Source: JBCDBW01 sp039182965 (GTDB taxonomy: Bacteria > Verrucomicrobiota > Verrucomicrobiia > Verrucomicrobiales > DEV007). From it: a stretch of 64,000 nucleotides of DNA. The stretch covers positions 1 through 64,000 of the forward strand of contig JBCDBW010000004.1 of assembly GCA_039182965.1 (NCBI GenBank), given 5' to 3'. A model generated the notes under the pieces. It saw only the letters and a list, made by a program, of their open reading frames with translations, made no database searches and was not told the DNA's origin. A program made the translations under genes and the position numbers. The stretch's first letter is position 1; each line of letters begins with the position of its first letter. Shown piece after piece: positions 31,678 to 40,661 of the stretch.

Positions 31678-32955
31678 TTAGATTTCGAGTATCGGAGAAG
31701 GGGAATTTCTGGGTTCGGGGATCGTGAGGAGAATAGCGAGAGAGCTGATAGCGATGGCGATGGTTGCGACGGCGGCGGCGGAGAGGGTTCCGGAGACGTT
31801 TTCGATGGTGCTGCTCAATTGTGCTGCCATGATCATGGCGGGCACGAGAATAAAGGTCATAATGGCGAGGAAGTCAGCGCGATTTTTCGGCGGACAGAGA
31901 TCGATCCCGAGGGTGAGATCGCCGACTCGTTCGGCGAAGAGGGTGAATCCAAAGAGAAAGAAAGCGACGAGGAAACCGAGGAAGGAAGTGTTGATGATGA
32001 CGAGGAGCGAGACCGCGATGAGGATGGCTCGTGCGAGGATGAGAACGATTTTCCCTCCGCGGCGGTCTCCGAGCCGGGCGGCAACGAGATTTCCGCAGAC
32101 GGCTCCGATCATCTGCGCGGTGACAAAATAGCCGAGATCGGCTTCCGGGCGTTTGGTAATTTGGAGGGCATGAATGGCCATGAAGGGAGCGAGGACGGCG
32201 TATCCGATACCGGAGAAGCGGACGAGGAGGTATTTTGCGAAGTAGGGAGCGTGTTTGGCTTTACGCGGGATATCGGCGAGCTGTGCGAAATAGGAGGGGC
32301 GTTGTTCAGGGGGAAGGGGTGTGGGGAAGTGCGTTTCTTTGAGGCAGCAGAAGAAGACCAAGGAAACGGCGAGGAAGACGAACGTGATGAGGTGGAGGAT
32401 GGCATATCCCGGAGGTCCGGGTTGCATTTCGAGGATGCGGTGAATGATGGGGCCGGCGACGATACCAATGAGGGAGGAAATAACAAAGCGAAAAGCCCAG
32501 CCGGAGGCCCGCGCTTGCTCGGGAATCATTCGAATGATCATTTCGAGCCAAGCGTTAATGGTTAGGCCGCCGAAGAGGCCTGAGACCAAGGGTGCGGCGA
32601 CCACCACGAAGAGCGTCCAGCGCGGAAAGTCGTCGGCGAGGAACCAAAGAAACACCGCGGCGATCAGGAATGGAAGTCTCTGGAGAGTGCCGGTGATCAC
32701 GATGATGGTTTTGTATCTGTGGAGGCGGTTGATCAGTGGGATGACAACGAGGGAGGGGAGAAAGAAACCGATGAGCATGAGAGTAGGCATGTAGGCGATG
32801 AGCCATGGTTTGCCGCCGAGGTTTTCGACCATTTCCGGAAGGACGACTTCTGCGGAGAGGAAGGCGATTCCCCCCATGTAGAAGCCGCCTTCGAAGACGT
32901 GGAGCCAGAAGTTACGTCTTTGGAGCGGGGTGAGCGTGGAGAGGTCGGTGGTCAA
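31678..32955 (-). CDS. Major facilitator superfamily transporter
   Basis: 425 residues with 12 predicted membrane helices in two halves. The first half has LIAYMPTLMLIGFFLPSLVV; the interdomain loop carries RPSYFAQLADIPRKAKHAPY; the second half repeats the fold with GNLVAARLGDRRGGKIVLIL, whose GDRRGG is the typical loop 8-9 motif. Substrate unknown; a link with the downstream lactonase suggests a sugar or sugar acid, and with glutamate dehydrogenase upstream an amino acid is possible. Confidence 0.85.
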   Translation of the reverse strand: MTTDLSTLTPLQRRNFWLHVFEGGFYMGGIAFLSAEVVLPEMVENLGGKPWLIAYMPTLMLIGFFLPSLVVIPLINRLHRYKTIIVITGTLQRLPFLIAAVFLWFLADDFPRWTLFVVVAAPLVSGLFGGLTINAWLEMIIRMIPEQARASGWAFRFVISSLIGIVAGPIIHRILEMQPGPPGYAILHLITFVFLAVSLVFFCCLKETHFPTPLPPEQRPSYFAQLADIPRKAKHAPYFAKYLLVRFSGIGYAVLAPFMAIHALQITKRPEADLGYFVTAQMIGAVCGNLVAARLGDRRGGKIVLILARAILIAVSLLVIINTSFLGFLVAFFLFGFTLFAERVGDLTLGIDLCPPKNRADFLAIMTFILVPAMIMAAQLSSTIENVSGTLSAAAVATIAIAISSLAILLTIPEPRNSPSPILEI

Positions 32956-32970
32956 GAGCTGCGGAGGGCG

Positions 32971-34275
32971 TCAGCTTGGGACGGAGCCGTTGGAGAAGTA
33001 TTCCTTGGTGCCGTGGGCGGTAAGGGCTTCGCCGATGCGGGAGAGGCCATGGACGTAGGCTGCGGTTCGCATGTCGATGCCGCAGGATTCGCGGACTTGG
33101 TCAACGGCGAGATATTCGCGGCGCATAATGTCGTGCAGGCGTGAATTGACTTTTTCTTCGGACCAGTAGTAGCCGGCTTTGTTTTGGACCCATTCGAAGT
33201 AGCTGACCGTCACTCCGCCGGCGTTGGCAAGGATGTCAGGAATGACGAAATTGCCATTTTCGTTGAGGATGGGGTCGGCGCTGCCTTCCACGGGTCCGTT
33301 CGCAACCTCGACGATGGTTTCGGCTTTGATTTTGGCGGCATTCTCGGCGGTGATGACACCTTCGAGCGCGGCGGGGATGAGGATATCGACATTGAGTTCG
33401 AGGAGTTCTTCGTTGGAGAGGTTTGTTGTTTCGATGAGTTCACAGATGCCGTCCTGGCAGTAAACTCCCTGGAGTTTTCTGACCTGCGCTTTGGCCTGGA
33501 TGAGGCTGGGGATATGAAAGCCATCTTCGCGATAGATGGCGCCGTGAGAATCGGAGACGGCGACGATTTTGTATCCGTCTTCATGGAGGAGACGGGCGAC
33601 GGCTTGCCCGGCGTTGCCGAAGCCTTGGACGGCGACGGTGACATTGTGGGGTTTCCAGCCGCGTTGTTTTTCGTGTTCTTTGATGCAGTAGTAGGCGCCC
33701 CGACCGGTGGCTTCATTGCGGCCTTCGCTGCCTCCGAGCGCGATGGGTTTGCCGGTGATCACGGCGGGGGTATGCTGGCGATTGATTTTGGAATATTCGT
33801 CCATCATCCAACCCATGATCATGGGGTTTGTGTAGACATCGGGGGCGGGGACATCGATTTCGGGGCCGACGAAGTCGGCGATGGCGCGCATGAAAGCCCG
33901 TGAGAGGCGCTCGAGTTCCATGGGGGAGAGTTCTTTGGGATTGACGCAGACGCCTCCCTTGGCGCCTCCGAAGGGGACGTTTACCACGGCGGTTTTGCAG
34001 GTCATCCAAAAGGCGAGTGCTTTGACTTCGTTGATATCGACATCGGGGTGATAGCGGAGGCCGCCTTTTCCGGGGCCGCGGGTATCGTCGTGGCGGACGC
34101 GATAGCCTTCGAAGACGCGCATTGAGCCATCGTCCATGCGGATGGGGACGGAGACCTGAATGGTGAGTTTAGGGAATTTGAGGCGTTCGAGGGCTTCCGG
34201 GTGGATTTGGGCGTATTGGAAGGCGCGATCGAGATTTTTGATGGCGTCGTCGAAGACGTTGTTAGTTGCGCTCAT
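32971..34275 (-). CDS. Glutamate dehydrogenase (Glu/Leu/Phe/Val family)
   Basis: 434 residues. Catalytic features are GPGKGGLRYHPDVD, AFWMTCKTAVVNVPFGGAKG (active-site Lys), PAPDVYTNPMIMGWM and the NAD(P) fold VAVQGFGNAGQAVARLL. Length and sequence match the hexameric class I/II enzymes of the RocG/GudB kind, catabolic or amphibolic. It interconverts glutamate and 2-oxoglutarate in the cytosol. The following MFS gene starts 15 bases after its stop, so the three genes form one likely operon. Confidence 0.95.
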   Translation of the reverse strand: MSATNNVFDDAIKNLDRAFQYAQIHPEALERLKFPKLTIQVSVPIRMDDGSMRVFEGYRVRHDDTRGPGKGGLRYHPDVDINEVKALAFWMTCKTAVVNVPFGGAKGGVCVNPKELSPMELERLSRAFMRAIADFVGPEIDVPAPDVYTNPMIMGWMMDEYSKINRQHTPAVITGKPIALGGSEGRNEATGRGAYYCIKEHEKQRGWKPHNVTVAVQGFGNAGQAVARLLHEDGYKIVAVSDSHGAIYREDGFHIPSLIQAKAQVRKLQGVYCQDGICELIETTNLSNEELLELNVDILIPAALEGVITAENAAKIKAETIVEVANGPVEGSADPILNENGNFVIPDILANAGGVTVSYFEWVQNKAGYYWSEEKVNSRLHDIMRREYLAVDQVRESCGIDMRTAAYVHGLSRIGEALTAHGTKEYFSNGSVPS

Positions 34276-34335
34276 GACGGATAAGGTAGACGGAAAATGT
34301 AGAATTAACAGAGTGGGATTGATTACGACTGAGTC

Positions 34336-34902
34336 ATGACTTTACAACGGAGCCATTGCGAGGGGATTGAGGCTTGTCCGTTTTTGCCGGAGGCGGGGGA
34401 AGTAATGACGGCGTCCGCGATGAAGGCTGTGGGGTCTGATCGAGGAGAAGTCTTTTATGAGCTGGCATTGACCTGTGCTCAGTCATTGTGGCTGCAGGGC
34501 TATCCGGCGCAGTCGCTCCTGCAGATCAACCGGGCCTTGGGGGCGGATTTACGGGGTGGGGAGGAGGTGCTGGTGCGATGGCCGTTACCTTATGGGGCGG
34601 CGAACTGGGTCATGAGGCAGGTGCGGGAGGGGCAGTTCATTGGGAATCCGCGGCGGCACTACCAGCATTTGGCGACGCGGATGGTGGAACCGAGGAGGGT
34701 GCAACGGGCGTGGCGGGCTTGGGCGTGTTGGTATTTGGCTTGTGGGGTAGGGCGAGCGGATTGGGTGGCGGATGGGAAGCAGATCGAGGAGGAGGGCGTG
34801 CGGGAGCCCGGGCGTGGGGAGATTGAAGAGGGGTTAGGGAAGGCAGGGATTGACGGGGAGGTGGGGGTTTGGTTGGGAGTGGTTGATTGGTCGGGCGGTT
34901 GA
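34336..34902 (+). CDS. Hypothetical protein
   Basis: 188 residues, moderately Trp-rich (WACWYLACGVGRADW) with a helical middle: LTCAQSLWLQGYPAQSLLQI and LVRWPLPYGAANWVMRQ. It looks like a small conserved helical protein with two half-repeats reminiscent of TPRs. No catalytic motif, signal or membrane segment. I do not recognise it. It is divergent from the GDH operon and followed after 61 bases by xylA. The C-terminal 40 residues are low-complexity and poorly supported. Confidence 0.6.
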   Translation: MTLQRSHCEGIEACPFLPEAGEVMTASAMKAVGSDRGEVFYELALTCAQSLWLQGYPAQSLLQINRALGADLRGGEEVLVRWPLPYGAANWVMRQVREGQFIGNPRRHYQHLATRMVEPRRVQRAWRAWACWYLACGVGRADWVADGKQIEEEGVREPGRGEIEEGLGKAGIDGEVGVWLGVVDWSGG

Positions 34903-34963
34903 TCGTTTTTTTTGGTTTGGGGTTTGATCTTGACGGGGGTCAGGGGAGAGGGGAAATAGGGGC

Positions 34964-36277
34964 ATGAGCGACGAGTTTTTTCCAGAGATCCCCCAAATTG
35001 GATACGAAGGTCCGGGTTCGAAAAACCCCTTGGCTTTCAAGCATTATCGCGCTGACGAAGAAGTGGGGGGAAAGACCATGCGGGATCACTTGCGCTTTGG
35101 ATGTGCTTATTGGCACACGATGCGGAATGGGTTGGCGGATCCGTTTGGGGGACCGACGGCGCAGCGGCCTTGGGATGATGGGAGTGAATCGGTTGAGAAC
35201 GCGCGGAAGCGGGTTTGGGCGATGTTTGAATTTATGCAGAAGTGCGGCATTGAGTATTATTGCTTTCACGATCGAGATGTGGCGCCGGAGTTGGGGACCT
35301 TGGCGGAGTCGAATGCGGCATTGGATGCGGTAGCGGACGAACTGGAGAAGGCACAGGGGGAGACGGGGATCAAACTGCTTTGGGGAACGGCGTGTTTATT
35401 TGCGCACCCGCGGTATAATCAAGGGGCGGCGACTTCGCCGTATGCGGATGTCTTTGCCTATGCTGCGGCGCAGGTGAAAAAGGCGATGGAGGTGACGCAC
35501 CGTTTGGGTGGCGAGGGGTATACGTTTTGGGGTGGGCGAGAGGGATATGCGACGTTGTTGAACACGGATTTGGGTCGGGAGTTAGATCATTTGGCGCGCC
35601 TGTTGAAGATGGCGGTTGCGCACAAGGAGAAGATTGGGTTTACGGGTCAGTTTTACATCGAGCCGAAGCCGCGTGAACCGAGCACGCATCAGTATGACTC
35701 CGATTCGGCGGCGTGCTTGAATTTTTTGCGTGAGCACGACCTGATTGATCATTTGAAGCTGAACTTGGAGACCAATCACGCGACGTTGGCCGGGCACACG
35801 ATGGTGCATGAGATGCGGGTGGCGCGGGAAGCGGGCGCTTTGGGGTCGGTGGATGCGAACACGGGGGATGAGTTGATTGGCTGGGACACGGATCAATTTC
35901 CGACGGACATCTATCTGACGACGGGGATGATGCTGGAGATACTTGCGATGGGAGGGCTAACGACGGGGGGCTTGAACTTTGATGCGAAGTGTCGTCGTGA
36001 GAGTTTCGAGCCGGTTGACTTGTTTCATGCGCACATAGGGGGAATGGATGCGTTTGCGCGCGGTTTGAAGACGGCGCAGGCGATTATCGATGATGGGCGG
36101 TTGGAGGAATTTGTGAAAGGGCGATACAGCTCCTATGACTCGGGGATAGGGGCGCAGATCGAAAAAGGGGAAGTGGGTTTTGAGGAATTGGAGGAGTATG
36201 TGTTGGGCGGGATGGAACCGAAGACTCCGAGTGGGCGTCAGGAGATGCTAGAGAACTTGATCAATGAGTTTATTTAG
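34964..36277 (+). CDS. xylA: Xylose isomerase
   Basis: 437 residues, a class II xylose isomerase. Active-site blocks are YYCFHDRDVAPE (catalytic His), FWGGREGYATLLNTD, FYIEPKPREPS, NLETNHATLAGH, LGSVDANTGD and GWDTDQFPTD, which carry the two metal sites. It interconverts D-xylose and D-xylulose (and glucose and fructose). No xylulokinase lies nearby, so this is a separate gene rather than a xyl operon. The ATG at 34964 follows GGGGAAATAGGGGC. Confidence 0.97.
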   Translation: MSDEFFPEIPQIGYEGPGSKNPLAFKHYRADEEVGGKTMRDHLRFGCAYWHTMRNGLADPFGGPTAQRPWDDGSESVENARKRVWAMFEFMQKCGIEYYCFHDRDVAPELGTLAESNAALDAVADELEKAQGETGIKLLWGTACLFAHPRYNQGAATSPYADVFAYAAAQVKKAMEVTHRLGGEGYTFWGGREGYATLLNTDLGRELDHLARLLKMAVAHKEKIGFTGQFYIEPKPREPSTHQYDSDSAACLNFLREHDLIDHLKLNLETNHATLAGHTMVHEMRVAREAGALGSVDANTGDELIGWDTDQFPTDIYLTTGMMLEILAMGGLTTGGLNFDAKCRRESFEPVDLFHAHIGGMDAFARGLKTAQAIIDDGRLEEFVKGRYSSYDSGIGAQIEKGEVGFEELEEYVLGGMEPKTPSGRQEMLENLINEFI

Positions 36278-36312
36278 GCAGAAGGGTTCTCGAGGAACGG
36301 ATTTGAAGAGCG

Positions 36313-36948
36313 ATGGATAAAGGAATCGTTCGGTTTTCTCTTTTTGGGATTCCGGTGTCGATTCACTGGTTTTTTTGGGTTGCGGGCTTGTTGCTCGGGG
36401 CCGGGCTTGGGGATCGGGACATGAAACTGCTCTTGATCTGGATGGTGGTCTGGACTTTGTCTTTTTTGATTCACGAGTTTGGGCATGCATTTGCCTATCG
36501 ACGTTATGGGGGGCAGCCGTGGATTGTTTTACAGAGTTTTTATGGGTATGCGGCATGCAACGGGCGGTTTACACGTGGGCAGCAGGTAGTGATCTCGGCG
36601 GCGGGGCCGGTAGTGGAGATTTTGTTTGGCGTGGCGGCTTTTTTGATCCTTGGGGCGGTGGAAGGCATCCAGCCCTACGTCCGGTCGTTTTTGTTCTTGT
36701 TTGGGTATATCTGTGTTGTCTGGGGTGGTTTGAATCTGCTACCGATCCTTCCCTTGGACGGCGGGCGAATTCTAGAAGCATTGTGGGGAAAAGGGGAACG
36801 GCCGGTGGGCAAGGTGGGTATGGTGACGGCGGTGATTGCGGCGGTTGTTTTGGGAGTGGTCTTTAAGTTTTTCCTTGGGGCGCTGTTCTTTGGTTTCCTA
36901 GCGTATGTGAATTACAAGCGATCGCAGGGGGTTTCGATCAACATCTAG
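36313..36948 (+). CDS. Site-2 protease-type (M50) membrane metalloprotease
   Basis: 211 residues with four to six hydrophobic segments. The zinc site is FLIHEFGHAFAYRRYGG (HExxH) in the second segment, and the third ligand lies in NLLPILPLDGGRILEALW, the N-x-x-P-x-x-P-x-D-G motif of M50 peptidases. The family cleaves substrates within the membrane. No CBS or PDZ domain is present, so it is a minimal rhomboid-sized S2P. It follows xylA by 35 bases and precedes the M20 gene by 10. Confidence 0.9.
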   Translation: MDKGIVRFSLFGIPVSIHWFFWVAGLLLGAGLGDRDMKLLLIWMVVWTLSFLIHEFGHAFAYRRYGGQPWIVLQSFYGYAACNGRFTRGQQVVISAAGPVVEILFGVAAFLILGAVEGIQPYVRSFLFLFGYICVVWGGLNLLPILPLDGGRILEALWGKGERPVGKVGMVTAVIAAVVLGVVFKFFLGALFFGFLAYVNYKRSQGVSINI

Positions 36949-36958
36949 AAAAAGAGTT

Positions 36959-38347
36959 ATGAGTTTGGTGAATGAGGAACAATTGAATGACTTGAAGGCA
37001 TTTTTGTCTTTCGCGAGTGTGTCGACGGACAGCGCGTATGCGAAAGATGTGGATGCTTGTGCGGACTGGTTAGGGGAGAAATTGAGGGGGCTTGGGATGA
37101 CGGTGGAGAAGCATGCGACGGCCGGGCATCCGATCTTGGTGGCGCGCAACCCCCATCGCTCGGGGCATCCGACGGTGATGTTATATGGACATTACGACGT
37201 GCAACCGATTGATCCGGAGGAAGGCTGGGTGACGCCGCCCTTTGAGCCAACCGTGATCGACGATGTGATTTACGCGCGAGGGGCGACGGACAACAAGGGG
37301 CAGATGTTGGCGCACGTTCTTGGGATGGAAGAGACGATTAAGGCGGAGGGTGAGTTGCCAGTGAATGTGATTTTATTGTTTGAGGGTGAGGAAGAGATTG
37401 GGAGTCCTCACTTGGAACCTTTTTTGCGTGAGAATCGCGAGGCACTGGCATGCGATGTCGTGGCGGTTTCGGACACGGGGATGGTGGGGCGAGGGGTGCC
37501 GACGTTTACGTATGGGTTGCGGGGGATTGCGTGTATGGAAGTAAAGGTGACGGGTCCTGAGGTTGACTTGCATTCGGGGATATATGGTGGGGCGGTATCG
37601 AATCCGGCGACGGTAGCGGCGCGCTTGGCGGCGAGTTTGCACGACAAGGACGAGCGGGTGGCGATTGAGGGATTTTATGACGGGGTGGCGCCTCTAGAAG
37701 AGTGGGAGAGGAAAGCATGGAGGACATTGCCGGATGGAGAGACGGAGACCTTGGAACAAACGGGGGCACCGAATTTGAACGGAGAAGTGGGATACAGTGC
37801 ATACGAGCGACGTTGGGCGAGGCCGACCGCAGAGGTGAACGGGATTGGCGGGGGGTATCAGGGGGAGGGGGCGAAGACGGTGATTCCAAAGGAGGCGGTT
37901 TTGAAGTTGTCCTTTCGATTGGTGCCGGGGCAGGAGCCAGGTAGAATTTTGGATTTGGCGACCAAGCATTTAGAGGCGGTGTGTCCTCCGGGGGTCAACC
38001 TCGAGATTGAGCGAGGGCATTTCGGAGAGGCCTATGTGATGGATGCTTTTTCGGACTATGGCAAGGCGGCGCAGGATGCTTTGCGAGATACCTTCGAGGG
38101 GGAGGAACCGGCGTTGATTCGTGAGGGGGGCAGTATTCCGATCGTACAGAGTTTCAAGGATGTATTGGGGGTCGATACGATGCTGTTGGGATTGGCTTTG
38201 CCTGATTGCAACGCGCATGCGCCTAATGAGAATTTTCCATTGGAGAATTTTGCTGCGGGAATTCGTTTGAACGGGCATCTGCTGCGACGTCTAGGGGCGG
38301 TTTGTGAGGAGTCCGAGGAGCTGGCAGATTTAGACGACATGGTTTAG
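36959..38347 (+). CDS. M20-family dipeptidase
   Basis: 462 residues. Zinc-binding and catalytic blocks are VMLYGHYDVQPIDPEEGW, YARGATDNKGQMLAH, FEGEEEIGSPHLEPFL and AVSDTGMVGRGVPTF, with a C-terminal NAHAPNENFPLENF carrying the last His. The lid domain contains LHSGIYGGAVSNPATV. This matches the PepV/CNDP-like branch of M20, cytosolic di- and tripeptidases or carnosinases. It lies 10 bases behind the membrane protease gene, suggesting they are co-transcribed. Confidence 0.92.
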   Translation: MSLVNEEQLNDLKAFLSFASVSTDSAYAKDVDACADWLGEKLRGLGMTVEKHATAGHPILVARNPHRSGHPTVMLYGHYDVQPIDPEEGWVTPPFEPTVIDDVIYARGATDNKGQMLAHVLGMEETIKAEGELPVNVILLFEGEEEIGSPHLEPFLRENREALACDVVAVSDTGMVGRGVPTFTYGLRGIACMEVKVTGPEVDLHSGIYGGAVSNPATVAARLAASLHDKDERVAIEGFYDGVAPLEEWERKAWRTLPDGETETLEQTGAPNLNGEVGYSAYERRWARPTAEVNGIGGGYQGEGAKTVIPKEAVLKLSFRLVPGQEPGRILDLATKHLEAVCPPGVNLEIERGHFGEAYVMDAFSDYGKAAQDALRDTFEGEEPALIREGGSIPIVQSFKDVLGVDTMLLGLALPDCNAHAPNENFPLENFAAGIRLNGHLLRRLGAVCEESEELADLDDMV

Positions 38348-38382
38348 AGAAGAGCGGCGGTGCTTGCCATCGAAGGGTGGGG

Positions 38383-39294
38383 ATGCGAGATTGGTTCGTT
38401 GTGAAGAGGTCGCGGGAAGGAACGGGGCGGAAGCGTCGGGTGAAATGGTCGCGGCGGTTCAAGCGGTGGATGCGCTCGGCTAAGGGGACGTCGCTGATGG
38501 TTTCTTTGGCGGTGCACTTGGTTTTGATTGTGGGATTGGTGGCTTTGGTGATACCGGGGGCACGTCCCGGTCCTCCGAGGTTTATTGTGCGGAGTCTCGA
38601 TGACGCGCCACGGGTGGAAGAGCGGAAACTATCGCCGTATGAGCTTAAGCAGGCGCAGCGGCCTCCCTCTCCGAAACGTGCGATGAGGCCGGTGGTGACT
38701 GATGTGCCTTCGCCGATTTTTTCCAGTGAAGTCGAGCTTGAGGAAGCTGCGCTCGACTTCCCTGGGACAGCGGTGAGCAGTGCGCGACCCGGGGTGGGGA
38801 TGAATTTCGGGTCTCAGGGATTTCAGGGATCCAACATTGGGCGCTTGTTTGTGAAGGCGCGGAAGTTGGGGGTGATATTGGACAACTCGGGGAGTATGTC
38901 GGCTTACTTGGAGGATTTGCGGTCGGAGATTCGTCGAGGGTTTAGGGGATCGGTCTTTTCGGAGGTTTGGGGGTGTCGCTTGGAGGCGATTTCCGAGCAA
39001 CGTGAGACGATTGTTCCTGGATTGGTCTACCATGATCCAGCGGCGGTTATGAAGACCGTGCGGAAGATGGTGGAGAAGGATGGGGTGGACGCGATTTACT
39101 GGTTCACGGATTTGAAGGACGGCGAGACGGAGCGGGCGCTGGCGGAGTTGGAGGAGTATTTGAACGTCAACGGGAATTTCAACGCGCGTGTGAAGTTTTA
39201 TGTGCGCAGTTTATCTGAGAAACCAAGTAAAGAGTTGGCGGAGGTAATTCGGCGGAGCGGTGGGGAGGCGGAGGTGGGACCCATCGACGGGTGA
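38383..39294 (+). CDS. Membrane-anchored von Willebrand A-domain protein
   Basis: About 303 residues. A highly basic N-terminus (KRSREGTGRKRRVKWSRRFK) precedes one membrane helix (SLAVHLVLIVGLVALVIPGA), then a Pro-rich linker. The C-terminal 140 residues are a vWA-type fold with a MIDAS motif in VILDNSGSMSAYLEDL and IYWFTDLKDGETE as the later strand. It probably reports or assembles protein complexes at the outer face of the inner membrane. The ATG at 38383 is preferred to the GTG at 38377. It is 36 bases after the M20 gene, and the tRNA-Gly follows. Confidence 0.78.
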   Translation: MRDWFVVKRSREGTGRKRRVKWSRRFKRWMRSAKGTSLMVSLAVHLVLIVGLVALVIPGARPGPPRFIVRSLDDAPRVEERKLSPYELKQAQRPPSPKRAMRPVVTDVPSPIFSSEVELEEAALDFPGTAVSSARPGVGMNFGSQGFQGSNIGRLFVKARKLGVILDNSGSMSAYLEDLRSEIRRGFRGSVFSEVWGCRLEAISEQRETIVPGLVYHDPAAVMKTVRKMVEKDGVDAIYWFTDLKDGETERALAELEEYLNVNGNFNARVKFYVRSLSEKPSKELAEVIRRSGGEAEVGPIDG

Positions 39295-39392
39295 TTGGCG
39301 AAAGGACGGTTCGCCGGTGGCGAATTTGGTATAGCTCCGTATTGGACGCTTGCGTGTCGGGGGTGGTGGGGTTAGCCTAGGCGACTTGTGTA

Positions 39393-39463
39393 GCGGGTAT
39401 CGTTCAATGGTAGGACGCGAGCTTCCCAAGCTTGAGATGAGAGTTCGATTCTCTCTACCCGCA
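39393..39463 (+). tRNA. tRNA-Gly (CCC)
   Basis: A 71-base cloverleaf with acceptor GCGGGTA pairing TACCCGC and discriminator A. The D arm has TTCAATGGTAGGA, the anticodon loop is TTCCCAA and the T arm is AGAGTTCGATTCTCT. The anticodon is CCC, reading GGG. CCA is not encoded. Confidence 0.95.
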
Positions 39464-39474
39464 GTCGAGGACGG

Positions 39475-40509
39475 CTAGTAGTATTTTGTCCGATAGATAT
39501 CGTTTTTCAGTTCCTTAATTTTCTTTTTTTGGGCGGAGATATCGTATAAAAGGCCTTTCTCTTTGACGCGCAGAGCGGAGCGAGCATTCTCCAATTGCTG
39601 TTCCTTTGCTCGAAGTGAATCGATTGGACGCTGATACTTTTTAGCGATATCGGCTGACGACATTCTCGTCCCACCAATCCCTCTTTCAGCATTGGACTTT
39701 TGTTGTTCGAGTGATCGCAGTTGGCCGTCGACTGCTTTCAATTCGGAGTGAATGTTCATTCCTTTCATCTGCCCCTCCGGAATAATGCCTTCTTTGATTG
39801 AAATGTAGCCGGCTTCCATCTCAGTCAATTTGTCCGTCTCTGCCACCAAGGTCTTTTCAAGTTCAGTGATTTTCGCTACTTTCTCATCGGATGGCAGAGG
39901 TGGAGTTGAGGAGATGGAAGTGGAGGGCGAGTCTGATAAGGGGGGCGCGGGTTCGGAGATGGCTGGGGCGCCTTCTGCAAAGAGATACTTTGTCTGGAGT
40001 TCCACGGGAAGGAGTTCTGGTGAGATCTTTCCGATGCCGGATGAGTGCATAATTTCGATGCCTTCATCTGTCAGGCCCTTTATTTTGGCGTCTTCATAGG
40101 TTTTGCCGTCCACAGTTGTCAGTTCGCCGAGATCGGTATCGATTGCGGAATCCCAAAGCAGTGTGCGATACCGAAGACGAAAGTCGGCAGCTTGTGCCCG
40201 AGCGATTTCCAGCTGGCCCGTGAGTTCCTCCTTTTCTTGGATCACAGGTCCGGTGGCAAGAAGATCTTCTCTCAATGACTTTATTTCTTGATCGAGAACG
40301 GCAACGTTGTCTTGGAGAGTCTCTTTTTCGTTCCGAAGAGAGGTAATCTGTTCATTCAGCTTCGTCCTCTCGTCTTCGAAAATCTGCTGGAAGTCAGCTT
40401 CCGTCATTGTGGCTTCCGGTGCTGATTTTCCGCAGCTTGAGACGGCCAGAGCAGTTGCCGTTAAGGTCATGACCAGAGGATTTAAGTTTGGGAAGAATTC
40501 TGTTTTCAT
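39475..40509 (-). CDS. Coiled-coil lipoprotein-like protein of unknown function
   Basis: 344 residues. A signal (LVMTLTATALAVSSCGKS) ends in a lipobox-like site with Cys26. Residues about 36-100 form a long coiled coil (QQIFEDERTKLNEQITSLRN), and 210-340 contain further heptads (SLEQQKSNAERG, RAKEQQLENARSALRVKEKG). Between them is a Pro/Ser-rich hinge and a globular piece with TVDGKTYEDAKIKGLTDEGI, which looks like the DUF/SH3-type unit common in Verrucomicrobiota lipoproteins. Base composition is more AT-rich and lacks the G bias of its neighbours, and it sits beside tRNA-Gly, both hints of acquisition. Confidence 0.7.
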   Translation of the reverse strand: MKTEFFPNLNPLVMTLTATALAVSSCGKSAPEATMTEADFQQIFEDERTKLNEQITSLRNEKETLQDNVAVLDQEIKSLREDLLATGPVIQEKEELTGQLEIARAQAADFRLRYRTLLWDSAIDTDLGELTTVDGKTYEDAKIKGLTDEGIEIMHSSGIGKISPELLPVELQTKYLFAEGAPAISEPAPPLSDSPSTSISSTPPLPSDEKVAKITELEKTLVAETDKLTEMEAGYISIKEGIIPEGQMKGMNIHSELKAVDGQLRSLEQQKSNAERGIGGTRMSSADIAKKYQRPIDSLRAKEQQLENARSALRVKEKGLLYDISAQKKKIKELKNDIYRTKYY

Positions 40510-40661
40510 GGCATTGATAGAACGTCTGTAAATTATCGACGTTAGCGGGTGGTTGTGTCAAGCGGAACGGGTTGTATCTATAACCAAAGGGAATTCTTGG
40601 CGTGCCTCGGTGAGGCCTCTGCAGTCTCCTGGAGGAGAGTGCCTTGCGACGCGCCTTCGTT

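Noticed and set aside
40510..40661. A repeat of the tRNA-Gly 3' end as an attachment site right of the lipoprotein gene
   Set aside because: No stretch resembling the T arm and acceptor end was found in this gap.
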